DNA of 64,000 bases from Mucilaginibacter pankratovii. Its GTDB lineage: Bacteria > Bacteroidota > Bacteroidia > Sphingobacteriales > Sphingobacteriaceae. Both the position numbers and the translations under genes were made by a program. Below the pieces are notes generated by a model. It did no database searches. It was not told the origin of the DNA and saw nothing but the letters and a program-made list of their open reading frames with translations. Location: contig NZ_JACWMY010000002.1 of assembly GCF_014773265.1 (NCBI RefSeq), forward strand, positions 496,001-560,000, given 5' to 3'. Positions 26,323 through 34,654 of this stretch are shown here, one piece after another (the stretch's first letter is position 1; every line of letters starts with the position of its first letter).

Positions 26323-27427
26323 CCGGAACGCTAAACGGATCTAACGCGGCGCTTTTGGCATCAGCCGATGCCTTGCGGCGCTCGAATTCGGCCTCGGCCA
26401 TAGCTTCGAGGTGCGAATTGTAGCCACCTTCGCAACCCTGGTAATTAATGGGTAACGAGGGCGTGCCATTAAAGGTTTCAAATGCCTTTACATGTTGCCG
26501 CTCGTGCGCTGCCAATGGGCCATTGATAGCTGTTTTTACCCTATCCTGCTGGCAGGGCGTAAGATTTGCCGGCACCGCAGGCAGTGTGATGTTGGTAGTT
26601 ACTTTGTACGGCACGCTCAACGATCCGGTGACCGAAACGCATTCGTCCTCGCAATTGGGGCAACCTTTGCTTTTTGTCTTGTTCTCTTTGGCTACAGTAC
26701 CAGCACCTTTAGCGTACCCGGCAGAGGTATTTGCTTCCAGGTCTACAGAGCCGGCGGTACAGGCTGGCTCCTCTTCTACCGCTTCTCCCTCCTTACGGGA
26801 TATGGTATTCCGGGCGTCCTGCTGCATAATGTGCGTAAGCTCGTGCGCCAGCAGCTTTTTACCTGCATGCGATTCAGTATCGTACTGCCCCTCGCTAAAT
26901 ACAATATGGTTATCAATTGCATAAGCCTTAGCATTCATTTCCTGTGCCGATTCAACAGCGCCCCGGTCATTATGCACCCTTACACCGCTAAAATCATAGC
27001 CCATGCGTTCGCCAAAAAACTGTTGCGCGCTATTTGGCAGCGGGTTACCGCTGCCCGATAAGGTATTGATATATGACGAAGTATTTGCAGCCTTAGCGCC
27101 CGAAACCGCCTCCTGCCGCTGCAGCTTTTTGTCTTCTTCTTTTTTATCGTCGCCCTTTTTATGCAGTTTCTTATCCTCTTCTTTTTTTTCCTCTCCTTTT
27201 TTGTGCAGTTTTTTGTCTTCCTCCTTTTTATCGGGCATACGCTGGGCCTTTTCTTCCTTTTCGCAATCGGCGCATTTACGCTGCACCGCAGCAGCCGAGG
27301 GTTGGAAGAAAGTATCGTGGGCGGCTTCACTAAAGAACCCCGGTTCCTGCCCTTCCTTTTTGAAGAAGGCCCCGTCGGCCGGCGCTTTTTTGCGCCTGCG
27401 GATCATACGTTTGGGTAATGCTTTCAT
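26282..27427 (-). CDS. DUF4157 (eCIS core) protein with a second HExxH domain
   Basis: A 381-residue protein with no signal peptide. The N-terminus has paired Phe at 21-22, 31-32 and 40-41, like the 1710-aa cargo. Then comes a lysine/glutamate repeat (about 66-105), the DUF4157 eCIS-core domain (about 118-205) with its zinc motif HELTH (195-199), and a C-terminal region with a second zincin-like motif, HERQH (308-312), and several Cys. DUF4157 proteins are the hallmark cargo or accessory proteins of eCIS loci. Start and stop overlap the flanking genes, so it is translationally tied to the 210-aa protein and the ATPase. Cargo role is likely; the substrate is unknown. Confidence 0.85.
   Translation of the reverse strand: MKALPKRMIRRRKKAPADGAFFKKEGQEPGFFSEAAHDTFFQPSAAAVQRKCADCEKEEKAQRMPDKKEEDKKLHKKGEEKKEEDKKLHKKGDDKKEEDKKLQRQEAVSGAKAANTSSYINTLSGSGNPLPNSAQQFFGERMGYDFSGVRVHNDRGAVESAQEMNAKAYAIDNHIVFSEGQYDTESHAGKKLLAHELTHIMQQDARNTISRKEGEAVEEEPACTAGSVDLEANTSAGYAKGAGTVAKENKTKSKGCPNCEDECVSVTGSLSVPYKVTTNITLPAVPANLTPCQQDRVKTAINGPLAAHERQHVKAFETFNGTPSLPINYQGCEGGYNSHLEAMAEAEFERRKASADAKSAALDPFSVPVDLCCKDKEVPKK
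27113..27229 (-). repeat. 42-bp tandem repeat coding a KKEEDKKLHKKG motif
   Basis: Nearly three copies of a 42 bp unit encode a 14-residue repeat (KKEEDKKLHKKG plus two variable residues) at residues 67-105 of the DUF4157 protein. The highly charged linker separates the FF-rich N-terminus from the DUF4157 domain. Confidence 0.85.
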
Positions 27428-28056
27428 ATCTTTCTCAATTTATCATATTCATCTCTTAATTCATTAATAGTATACAGATGGTTCATGGTATTGCAGAAGC
27501 TCTCGTAATCGGCAACCACTTCATTTTTATCGCCGGTTATAAAGTACAATACCAGGTAATGCCAAAAATAAAAGCCCCGGCATTTAAGCGCCATCAGTAT
27601 ATAATTATCAAGCGTTAGCTGCAAACTTTGTGGCTTACCCTCATACAGGTAAAGGTGCATAACATGCTGGAGGTCACCCCCGAAAATACCGGCAACGGCA
27701 TCCTCCGAAAACATATCCACTGGTTTAAACCGTTGCAAATCGTATTCTTTTGGTGTTGAATCGAAATACACAGTGCCTTTCCAATCTTTATCAATCTCCT
27801 CCGGCGAAAGTATTTTGATACTGCCCGTTAATCTCAGGTCGTATCCATCTGCATCCTTTAAATTCCACTGCAAAACCGCCTTATCATAATGCTGATAAAA
27901 CTGATGCGCCCTGACCGCGTTGATAAGCGGACTGACCGCTGCCGTTTTATTTTTGGCCTCCTCAAACGCATAAGCTACCTCGTTAATAGCGCCATTGCCG
28001 GTTAAAAACTCATCGAGCTGCGAAAGCTCATTACTTATTTGTGTTATCATACTCAT
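27424..28056 (-). CDS. Uncharacterised 210-aa protein, possible partner or immunity protein
   Basis: A soluble acidic 210-residue protein with no signal peptide and no domain I recognise. It is probably mixed alpha/beta, with aromatic-rich segments (GFYFWHYLVLYFITGD). Its ATG overlaps the stop of the 1710-aa cargo gene by 4 bp (28053-28056), and its own end overlaps the next gene by 4 bp, so it is translationally coupled to a protein with a nuclease-like C-terminus. That position suits an immunity protein, chaperone or loading adaptor. None of these is shown by the sequence. Confidence 0.6.
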   Translation of the reverse strand: MSMITQISNELSQLDEFLTGNGAINEVAYAFEEAKNKTAAVSPLINAVRAHQFYQHYDKAVLQWNLKDADGYDLRLTGSIKILSPEEIDKDWKGTVYFDSTPKEYDLQRFKPVDMFSEDAVAGIFGGDLQHVMHLYLYEGKPQSLQLTLDNYILMALKCRGFYFWHYLVLYFITGDKNEVVADYESFCNTMNHLYTINELRDEYDKLRKI

Positions 28057-31000
28057 ACTTCATAACTTGACAGGTTTGATGGCGCGATGGAATTGGTTAT
28101 CGGCACGTTTGCAATTGCGGTGCCCCGGCTGCCATCGTCATTTAATTCATAAGCCTCGCAGTTCAGCGTAGCAGGCACATTCATTTCTGCCGAAACGATA
28201 TCTGTTAGGGCAGCATGTTTACTTGCATCAATTGTCTTCAATTCATTTTCCATATTTCTGCTGGTACCCGCGCTGCCGCCCGGCGTAACTATATATTCTA
28301 TCGTTTTTCCTGCATTTATTGCTGTAATTACTTTTGATTCAACGTCGCGTTCATGACTGCCGTTACCTTCGCGCGATAGCGGTGTAAGATTCCGGAAATC
28401 AGCGCCGCTACCACCCAGGAAACCATTTAACAAGTGCCCTTTTATATAGTAGGTGCCGCCGCCATTGCGCCTTTTATCCAGTTTACGGTATGCAGCATTA
28501 CTTACCCTTGGCGGCCCGCCTGTAGGCGGCCTGTTATTTTTATTTAAATTTTTAATGGTCATCCCCAATCCAAAACCAGCCGGGTCAACTCCCGAGTAGT
28601 TCATCTCCAGGGGCCTTTGGGGCCCTCCAAATAAGTATGCTGTAGGTACGCTCAGGTTGATCACCAAACCATTTATCACATTTGATTTTGCGGTCCTGGC
28701 TTGTTCTTCGGGCACTGCTGCATCCAATGGCTGCCGTTTGGCAGTACGTATGCTGTCTAATATGGTAACCGCTTCGTTCTTTTTGGAGATTTTTTCGGGC
28801 GTGTTTAAAACCGCGTCGCCAAGCTGATTCAAAAACTCCTGGTAGCGCATCGGATTACGGCTGGCCACCCACATTTCTGCAGTATCTTCTTCGTTGCCAA
28901 CAAAATACAGTTCATGATGTTCGCCGTTATTTGCTGTAAAATCTTTTCTAAAGCCCAGCCAGCCCATTACCGCGTTAACCGCAGAGCGCCCCATCGATAC
29001 CAGCCTATCGAATATAGCAAAGCCGGTATCTACCGCCTTATTAACCAGCCAGGTTATGGCCTGGTCTACCAGTTCGCGGGCTTGCCCTATCAGTTGGCCT
29101 ATACGGGCGCCAATACCATTTAAACCTACCTGATTAGCCAGGAAGCCGATGATGACCGGCACGGCCCTTGCCATGGTATTCTCTAAATAATTGGCCGCTG
29201 TAGCAATGTTTCCGTTGGCAATATCAACCACGCCTTCTACAAAGCTGTTTACTATCTCCAGCATCTCGCGCAGGTATTTAATGGCCGATTGGATAGCGCT
29301 ATACAAGGCTATCGCACTATTAACCACCGCCATAATACCGGTAGGATCGAGCATGGAGAGCAGCTTGGTTATCATTTTATTTATGATCTGATCCATCACC
29401 CAGGTTTTAACCGCGTTGATAATGGTATCCCACAGGTTGGTTAGCTGCTCTTGTATCTTATCCCAAATGGCTGCCATACCACGTTCCTGCACATCTTTAA
29501 TAAAGGTCCAGATGCCTTCGAGCGTATTTATCATGCTGCGGATGCGCGCCACCCGTTGGGGCCCTATACGGGGGTGTGCCGCCAGTTTCTCCCATATTTT
29601 TTCCATGGTGATATCCAGCACAGCGAGCACCCATGTTATGATCCCGCCTAAGGAAAGATCGGTCAGTTCCGGAGCACCCGCATCTTTAAGCTCACTCGTG
29701 AGCCACCCAACGAGCCCGCTTACCAGGTGCTGCACAATATGATCAAAGAACTGGATAAAGCCCTGTTTTATAGCCCGCAGCAGGTTCTTCAAAAAGCCTA
29801 CCGGGTCCGCCTTTATCAGTTCGAACGCCTGCATAGCCTTCGCTATGATGTTGTTGATCAGAGCGAACGGAAAGTTCATCAGCGTTAGGATAGTTTCGAT
29901 AACGATCATTACTATCTCGGCCACAAAGGCGATGAGCCTGCCAATTGGCTCGCCAAAGCGGTCGATAATACGCTGGAACGCCCCTATCGGATCGGCCAGG
30001 TCGTCCAGGCTGAATGAATTCCACAGGTCGATAAACAACTGCACAATGGATGCCGGTGTCATGTTCAGCTTTTCAACCGCCGCCGTAATCTTAGCTGTGG
30101 TGCGATCTATAGCGCCCGACTCCTTCAACTGATCGTACTGTGCATCGCCGCCATCCATCAGGCTCATAAAACCGCGGATAACGTTCTCCATTGTAAAAGG
30201 AACCAGTTCGTGCGTAAACGGATCCTCGCCAATAATAACTGTTACCAAACGGTAGCCGCGCACCGTGCTTGCCCAGGCGGCCAAACGGCGCATCAGTACC
30301 TCTTTAATAAATTCAAGTATCACCCTCGCGGCACGCTCAACAAATTCAAATACACGGGTAACCGGGGCTACAAACTGGTTGTATATGCGGTTAAAGGTAT
30401 CAATAGGATGCATCAGCATTTCGATGCTGGCATCATCCCATATTGCCTTAAAGCCGGCCTTTATCTCGTCATAAGCGCCGCCAAATACTGCAATACCCTC
30501 GTCAATCCATCCTGCCACTTTTTGGAAGGTGCCCGTTTCCTGCATTTGCTTGCGCTGTTCGCGGCCTTCTTCGCCGCCCAGTTCAAGCAGGGCATCCAGT
30601 ATGGTGGTACCGTTTTGTGGCACTACCTCATCGGTTACCGGATCGGTACCCAGCAGTACGCGCAGTAATGGGTAAGCCGGTGTTTGCTCGCGGATAAAGG
30701 TTACCAGCTGATCTATCAGGAAGCGTTTAACCGTTTCCAGCAATTCAGTACCGGCTTTTACAGCAAAATCAACTATACTTTGTACGGTGCTGTAAATGAT
30801 GTTGCCGGCCTCTTCAAACAGTTCGCGCGGCGAACCCAGCCTTTCCAGCGTAATGCTTTCAATAAACTGGCTTACACGGGAAAGCACACTATCAACCAGG
30901 TTCTCTACGCCTGCTATTTGCCCGTCTATCCAATTTGCGGCATCATCCAATGCGCCCAATTCGGTCAGCTTTTCGTGCAGCAGCCTGCCGCCAGGCATAA

Positions 31001-33185
31001 TATCAAAAGCAGCTTCTATAAACGTGTGCCCGTTGCGGTCAATTTCCTCACCGGTGATAGGATCCTCGCCCAGCACCACGCGTAAAGCACGGTAGCCCGG
31101 TATGGCCATTACAAAATCGCGGGCCTCGGCCAATAGCATCCGTTTACCCTCGGCAAGGGTATCGGCTACAAAGTTGGTTACAGTGGAGAATGCATCGTCG
31201 AACCATGAGCATTGTACACTGTTATGTTCTGCGCTTAACTGTACCGGCGGGCCGCGGTCATTCTCGGCTGTTTCTTCCTGTTTTTGTATAAACTGATCAC
31301 TATTTAAAGAACTGGCAACACTTGCTGTGCTTATTGAAGCTGTTGCCCCGTTGCCACCGGTATTAGCTTTACTATTTGAAGCCGCGCCATCATTTACAGG
31401 CGATGAACCCGCTTTGCGTTGCAGGCTGTGCTCCATATTATTGGCGGATAAGGCCTCTTCAGGCGCTTCTTCCTCTTTGGCCTGTAATTTTTCGTCTTCA
31501 GTTTTGGTTTGCACCTGCGGAGTATGATGCAGATGGCCATCAGTGTTTATACTCCAGTCGCTCAGCTCGGGTTTCGCCTGTACATGTTCGCCTGCAGGCA
31601 CCTCATGGTCTTCCTCCTGCCCGGTACCCGGCTCTGCTTTCCTGTTCACGTTGAACAGTTCTTTACGCAGTTCCTTTAATGTCTTAGGTTTTTCTTCAAT
31701 CGCACCCTCACCGTTGCCAAGCGCGCCGGTTTTTAGTTTTATCGGGTCGAAAAATGCCGTCCAGTCTGACAGCGGATGATCCCGGGTTTGCACCTGCGCA
31801 CCCAGGTTGTCTTCGCCGGATGTATTGCCGTTAACGGTAGTAACGGTGCTGCCGTCGGCCTTTTCAACAATAGCATAATGCGAGAAATTATCACGGTAAG
31901 CAATATCACCTGCTTTGGGAATATAGCCCGGCGGGTAAGCCGATTCCGGCGTAACCATACGGCCGCCCAGTTCCCATTTAGGCATAGGAACACCGCCCTT
32001 GTTAAGCGCCCAGAATACAAATATGCCGCACCAGCTTGGCATGGCATCGCGCATATCATTGGCCGGCCTTGGGTTGGCAACAGCCGGAACAGGGCCTTTT
32101 ATCGTGCTCTTCTTTTTAATGTGATCTTCACCTACACCGCCCTCAACAGTTGGCTGCCCATTACGGATGATCTTATCTTCGCCAAAAGTTGTTTTAAAGT
32201 ATTCCATCAGGCGTTCCCAGCCTTCGCGGTAACCATCGGGGCCTTCTTTATTGGCGTTTACTTTGCCTTCTTCCCCTTTTGCTTTGGCTACGGCATTTGT
32301 TAATTGAGGAACCGAACCCTCGGCACTGCGTTGTATAATGGGTTTGCGGGATACAGAAGTATTGGCGGCTGCGGGTTTGCTCGCCCCCTGTTGTATGGTG
32401 TGCGTTAGCTCGTGGGCAAGCAAATGCCCACCCGCAGCGGTATCAGGTGAGAACTTACCGCTGTTGAAATAAATATCGTTTCCATGCGTAAAGGCCTGGG
32501 CATTAATGCTCCTGCTCAGCGTTTGCGCCGTGCTGCCGGTATGGATACGCACCCCCTCGAAGCTGGAACTAAAGCGGCTTTCCATAAAACTACGGGTAGT
32601 TTCGGGCAAAGCGCTGCCACCTCCTTTGGAGCTCATTAAATTTTGTTCGAAAGATGTTCCGGCTGCCGGCGGCCCTCTGCCACTGAGTTGTATAATAGAT
32701 GTACTGATATTTTGAAGTGGTTTGCGGCTGAGTATGCCATCGGGATAGTTATCGGCTTCCATGCTGGTTGCCGACTCAAAACCCGAGCCCTGCCTTTGTA
32801 TGCAGGACATCAGCTTGGCCTGAACTACTTCCTCATGTTCTTCTTCCTTACATTGTACAGCACTTATTTGCGATGCTAATTTGGGTTGGATCGCTTGCTG
32901 TTCTTCATCCTCTTTTAGCTGCAAGCCCTCATCCCGTTGTGTGGGTGGCGCGGTTACCGGGTTGGGCATGCGCATAACGGTATCGGCCACATTGTCGGCC
33001 TCCTTTTCATAAGGGTCGTCTGGCTGGCTTACCGATAATTTGGGTTGTATGGCCGCGCCAAAAAATGCAGGGCTTTCATTCGTGCTAAAAAATGACTCAT
33101 CCGCAGCTTTACGAAAGAACGTGCCGCCCGCCTGCTGTTGCCGCGATACAGATACATTCTTTGTTTTTTCTGCAGTTGAAAACAT
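28053..33185 (-). CDS. 1710-aa multidomain eCIS cargo: DUF4157, CHAP-like, helical repeats, nuclease-like C-terminus
   Basis: The largest protein of the window, without signal peptide. In order: N-terminus with paired Phe every nine residues (23-24, 32-33, 41-42); QPKL/QAKL segments; DUF4157 eCIS-core domain (about 185-268) with HELTH at 258-262; a CHAP/NlpC-like region (about 365-482) with WCG (Cys386) and SHYAIV (His436) as likely catalytic Cys and His; an acidic, low-complexity linker (500-650); a long amphipathic helical part (660-1410) with a 140-residue repeat; and a C-terminal domain (1412-1710) with GHLLNGFLGGSG and FRNLTPLSREGN, which resembles DNA/RNA non-specific endonucleases (His1584, Asn1599). 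It lies between tape measure and a 210-aa protein. Role as injected toxin is inference from eCIS context. Confidence 0.85.
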   Translation of the reverse strand: MFSTAEKTKNVSVSRQQQAGGTFFRKAADESFFSTNESPAFFGAAIQPKLSVSQPDDPYEKEADNVADTVMRMPNPVTAPPTQRDEGLQLKEDEEQQAIQPKLASQISAVQCKEEEHEEVVQAKLMSCIQRQGSGFESATSMEADNYPDGILSRKPLQNISTSIIQLSGRGPPAAGTSFEQNLMSSKGGGSALPETTRSFMESRFSSSFEGVRIHTGSTAQTLSRSINAQAFTHGNDIYFNSGKFSPDTAAGGHLLAHELTHTIQQGASKPAAANTSVSRKPIIQRSAEGSVPQLTNAVAKAKGEEGKVNANKEGPDGYREGWERLMEYFKTTFGEDKIIRNGQPTVEGGVGEDHIKKKSTIKGPVPAVANPRPANDMRDAMPSWCGIFVFWALNKGGVPMPKWELGGRMVTPESAYPPGYIPKAGDIAYRDNFSHYAIVEKADGSTVTTVNGNTSGEDNLGAQVQTRDHPLSDWTAFFDPIKLKTGALGNGEGAIEEKPKTLKELRKELFNVNRKAEPGTGQEEDHEVPAGEHVQAKPELSDWSINTDGHLHHTPQVQTKTEDEKLQAKEEEAPEEALSANNMEHSLQRKAGSSPVNDGAASNSKANTGGNGATASISTASVASSLNSDQFIQKQEETAENDRGPPVQLSAEHNSVQCSWFDDAFSTVTNFVADTLAEGKRMLLAEARDFVMAIPGYRALRVVLGEDPITGEEIDRNGHTFIEAAFDIMPGGRLLHEKLTELGALDDAANWIDGQIAGVENLVDSVLSRVSQFIESITLERLGSPRELFEEAGNIIYSTVQSIVDFAVKAGTELLETVKRFLIDQLVTFIREQTPAYPLLRVLLGTDPVTDEVVPQNGTTILDALLELGGEEGREQRKQMQETGTFQKVAGWIDEGIAVFGGAYDEIKAGFKAIWDDASIEMLMHPIDTFNRIYNQFVAPVTRVFEFVERAARVILEFIKEVLMRRLAAWASTVRGYRLVTVIIGEDPFTHELVPFTMENVIRGFMSLMDGGDAQYDQLKESGAIDRTTAKITAAVEKLNMTPASIVQLFIDLWNSFSLDDLADPIGAFQRIIDRFGEPIGRLIAFVAEIVMIVIETILTLMNFPFALINNIIAKAMQAFELIKADPVGFLKNLLRAIKQGFIQFFDHIVQHLVSGLVGWLTSELKDAGAPELTDLSLGGIITWVLAVLDITMEKIWEKLAAHPRIGPQRVARIRSMINTLEGIWTFIKDVQERGMAAIWDKIQEQLTNLWDTIINAVKTWVMDQIINKMITKLLSMLDPTGIMAVVNSAIALYSAIQSAIKYLREMLEIVNSFVEGVVDIANGNIATAANYLENTMARAVPVIIGFLANQVGLNGIGARIGQLIGQARELVDQAITWLVNKAVDTGFAIFDRLVSMGRSAVNAVMGWLGFRKDFTANNGEHHELYFVGNEEDTAEMWVASRNPMRYQEFLNQLGDAVLNTPEKISKKNEAVTILDSIRTAKRQPLDAAVPEEQARTAKSNVINGLVINLSVPTAYLFGGPQRPLEMNYSGVDPAGFGLGMTIKNLNKNNRPPTGGPPRVSNAAYRKLDKRRNGGGTYYIKGHLLNGFLGGSGADFRNLTPLSREGNGSHERDVESKVITAINAGKTIEYIVTPGGSAGTSRNMENELKTIDASKHAALTDIVSAEMNVPATLNCEAYELNDDGSRGTAIANVPITNSIAPSNLSSYEV
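30201..31097 (-). repeat. Three 140-residue repeats in the cargo's helical region
   Basis: Related motifs begin at residues 697 (GYRALRVVLGEDPITGEEI), 837 (AYPLLRVLLGTDPVTDEVV) and 977 (GYRLVTVIIGEDPFTHELV), spaced exactly 140 residues apart. The consensus is Y-x4-V-hydrophobic2-G-x-D-P-x-T-x-E-hydrophobic. The intervening segments are amphipathic helices. The spacing implies an ancestral 420 bp duplication. Confidence 0.8.
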
Positions 33186-33216
33186 TTTTTAATCTCTTTT
33201 ACCCTTTATGAAGCCA

Positions 33217-34650
33217 TCATACCCAATCCACTTTTAGCAAATGTGGCATCCAGCTTAATTTTATCATCGAAATATTCCAAGGCATATGCGCTAACAGCAC
33301 ATCGTAAGGCTGGTTCTGTACCTTTAGCCGCCATTCGTTATCCGCGAAGCTCAATCGTCCTTCGCGCTGTAAAAATGAAGCGCGCAGCCCTTGTATCGAT
33401 GTGTTTTTTAATACCTGCCAGTGTGCTATCACCGCAGTTAGCAATTCGTCAGCCTCATGTTTTTCGGCATCATTAAGCCGGTAGCTTTTCACAACTGCGC
33501 TTACCTCAAGCCCGCATAAAATTTTTGATAGTACGCACTCAAACTCAGCCAGCTCATCATGGCCGTAAACCAGATAGTTTAATAAGGCAACAGCCTTACC
33601 GGATGCAGTAAGCCGGCCTTTATCCGCCAGTTGCATCTGCTTAAAAAATTCAGCCAGATACGGCGCCACGATCACCAGGCCCGAGTTAGCTATATAAATA
33701 TCCTCCGGCTTACCGGTATCATCAGTTGCGTTAATTTCCTTTTTTTGTTCGACTGCCTGATCTTCGGCCCTTTTCCCCTCATTACTTAAGGGCAATTCGG
33801 GCTTTATATCTTTAAATACCTCTTCGCGCGCTGCTAAATTTACCGCGCGTTTTTCTATAACCTGTTTTAACGGCATATTACCAATAGCTGCTTTGCTGAT
33901 AGCAGAAATTACCGGCTGTGAAAGCCCGGATATTAATTCGGCAAGATGCGCAGCTATAGAAGCGTAAATATCATTCGCGGGTGCTTCTGCTTGTACGGAC
34001 CTAAGCACAGCGTGCTTGTACGCTACACTGAAATCATCTGAAATGTAACTACCACCCAGTGCCTTATTAAAAGAACTTAAATCAGCCTTTAAAGCTTCGC
34101 TGCTTTTTGCGGTGATGGCTGCCACCAATTGCCAGAATTGCGGTGCGGTAAGTTCGGCTAAAAGCCGGTTTCTTACTGCATCTGCTTTAAGGGCTGTGGT
34201 TAATACATAGCTGTCTGAATTATTTATCTGCTTTGATAATAATTCGGTTAAATACTGCTGCCATTCCATGCGGTTTTTAACCGGGCTCCACCAGGGCAGG
34301 TGGCCCTTTTGCAGGTAAAACACCAACAGCTCTATTTGGCGCCGGGCAACAGTTGTAACCGGCTCACCCGGCGGTATAGCTACTTTTTGCCGTAATTGTT
34401 TGTCTATTTCGGCAACTACCTTTCCCTCAATATCTGCTAACGAGCCCACGCTGACATCAATATATAATTGGCCTATCTGTATGCTATCCCCGCCGGTATT
34501 GTAGCTATCCAGCAGCTTCTCTAACCGAGGTGCCAGGTTTTGCTTCCATAAAGCTTCCACGTCCTGCTGAAAAGTAAAGGCATTATCAGCACCGTTGGCT
34601 GTAACTTCCAACAGTTGCTTTTGAATGATATGCTTATCGGCTCCCTGCAT
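33217..34650 (-). CDS. Contractile injection system tape measure protein (Afp14/Pvc14-like)
   Basis: A 477-residue soluble protein. Its C-terminal part contains the conserved CIS tape-measure family pattern: IYIANSGLVIVAPYLAEFF (about 312-330), KAVALLNYLVYG, LSKILCGLEV, VIAHWQVLKNTSIQGLRASF and a terminal LLAHMPWNISMIKLSWMPHL. Family members set tube length during assembly on the baseplate. It is encoded 4 bp after the PKD-domain reading frame and 31 bp before the cargo gene. The product name rests on pattern recognition of the family; length control here is by analogy. Confidence 0.85.
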   Translation of the reverse strand: MQGADKHIIQKQLLEVTANGADNAFTFQQDVEALWKQNLAPRLEKLLDSYNTGGDSIQIGQLYIDVSVGSLADIEGKVVAEIDKQLRQKVAIPPGEPVTTVARRQIELLVFYLQKGHLPWWSPVKNRMEWQQYLTELLSKQINNSDSYVLTTALKADAVRNRLLAELTAPQFWQLVAAITAKSSEALKADLSSFNKALGGSYISDDFSVAYKHAVLRSVQAEAPANDIYASIAAHLAELISGLSQPVISAISKAAIGNMPLKQVIEKRAVNLAAREEVFKDIKPELPLSNEGKRAEDQAVEQKKEINATDDTGKPEDIYIANSGLVIVAPYLAEFFKQMQLADKGRLTASGKAVALLNYLVYGHDELAEFECVLSKILCGLEVSAVVKSYRLNDAEKHEADELLTAVIAHWQVLKNTSIQGLRASFLQREGRLSFADNEWRLKVQNQPYDVLLAHMPWNISMIKLSWMPHLLKVDWV

Positions 34651-34654
34651 GGTA

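Noticed and set aside
27113..27229. CRISPR-like array
   Set aside because: The repeats are contiguous, in frame and protein-coding, without spacers.
26980..27467. Open frames on both strands across the Lys/Glu repeat
   Set aside because: They are shadows of the 42-bp repeat in the DUF4157 gene and have very biased composition.
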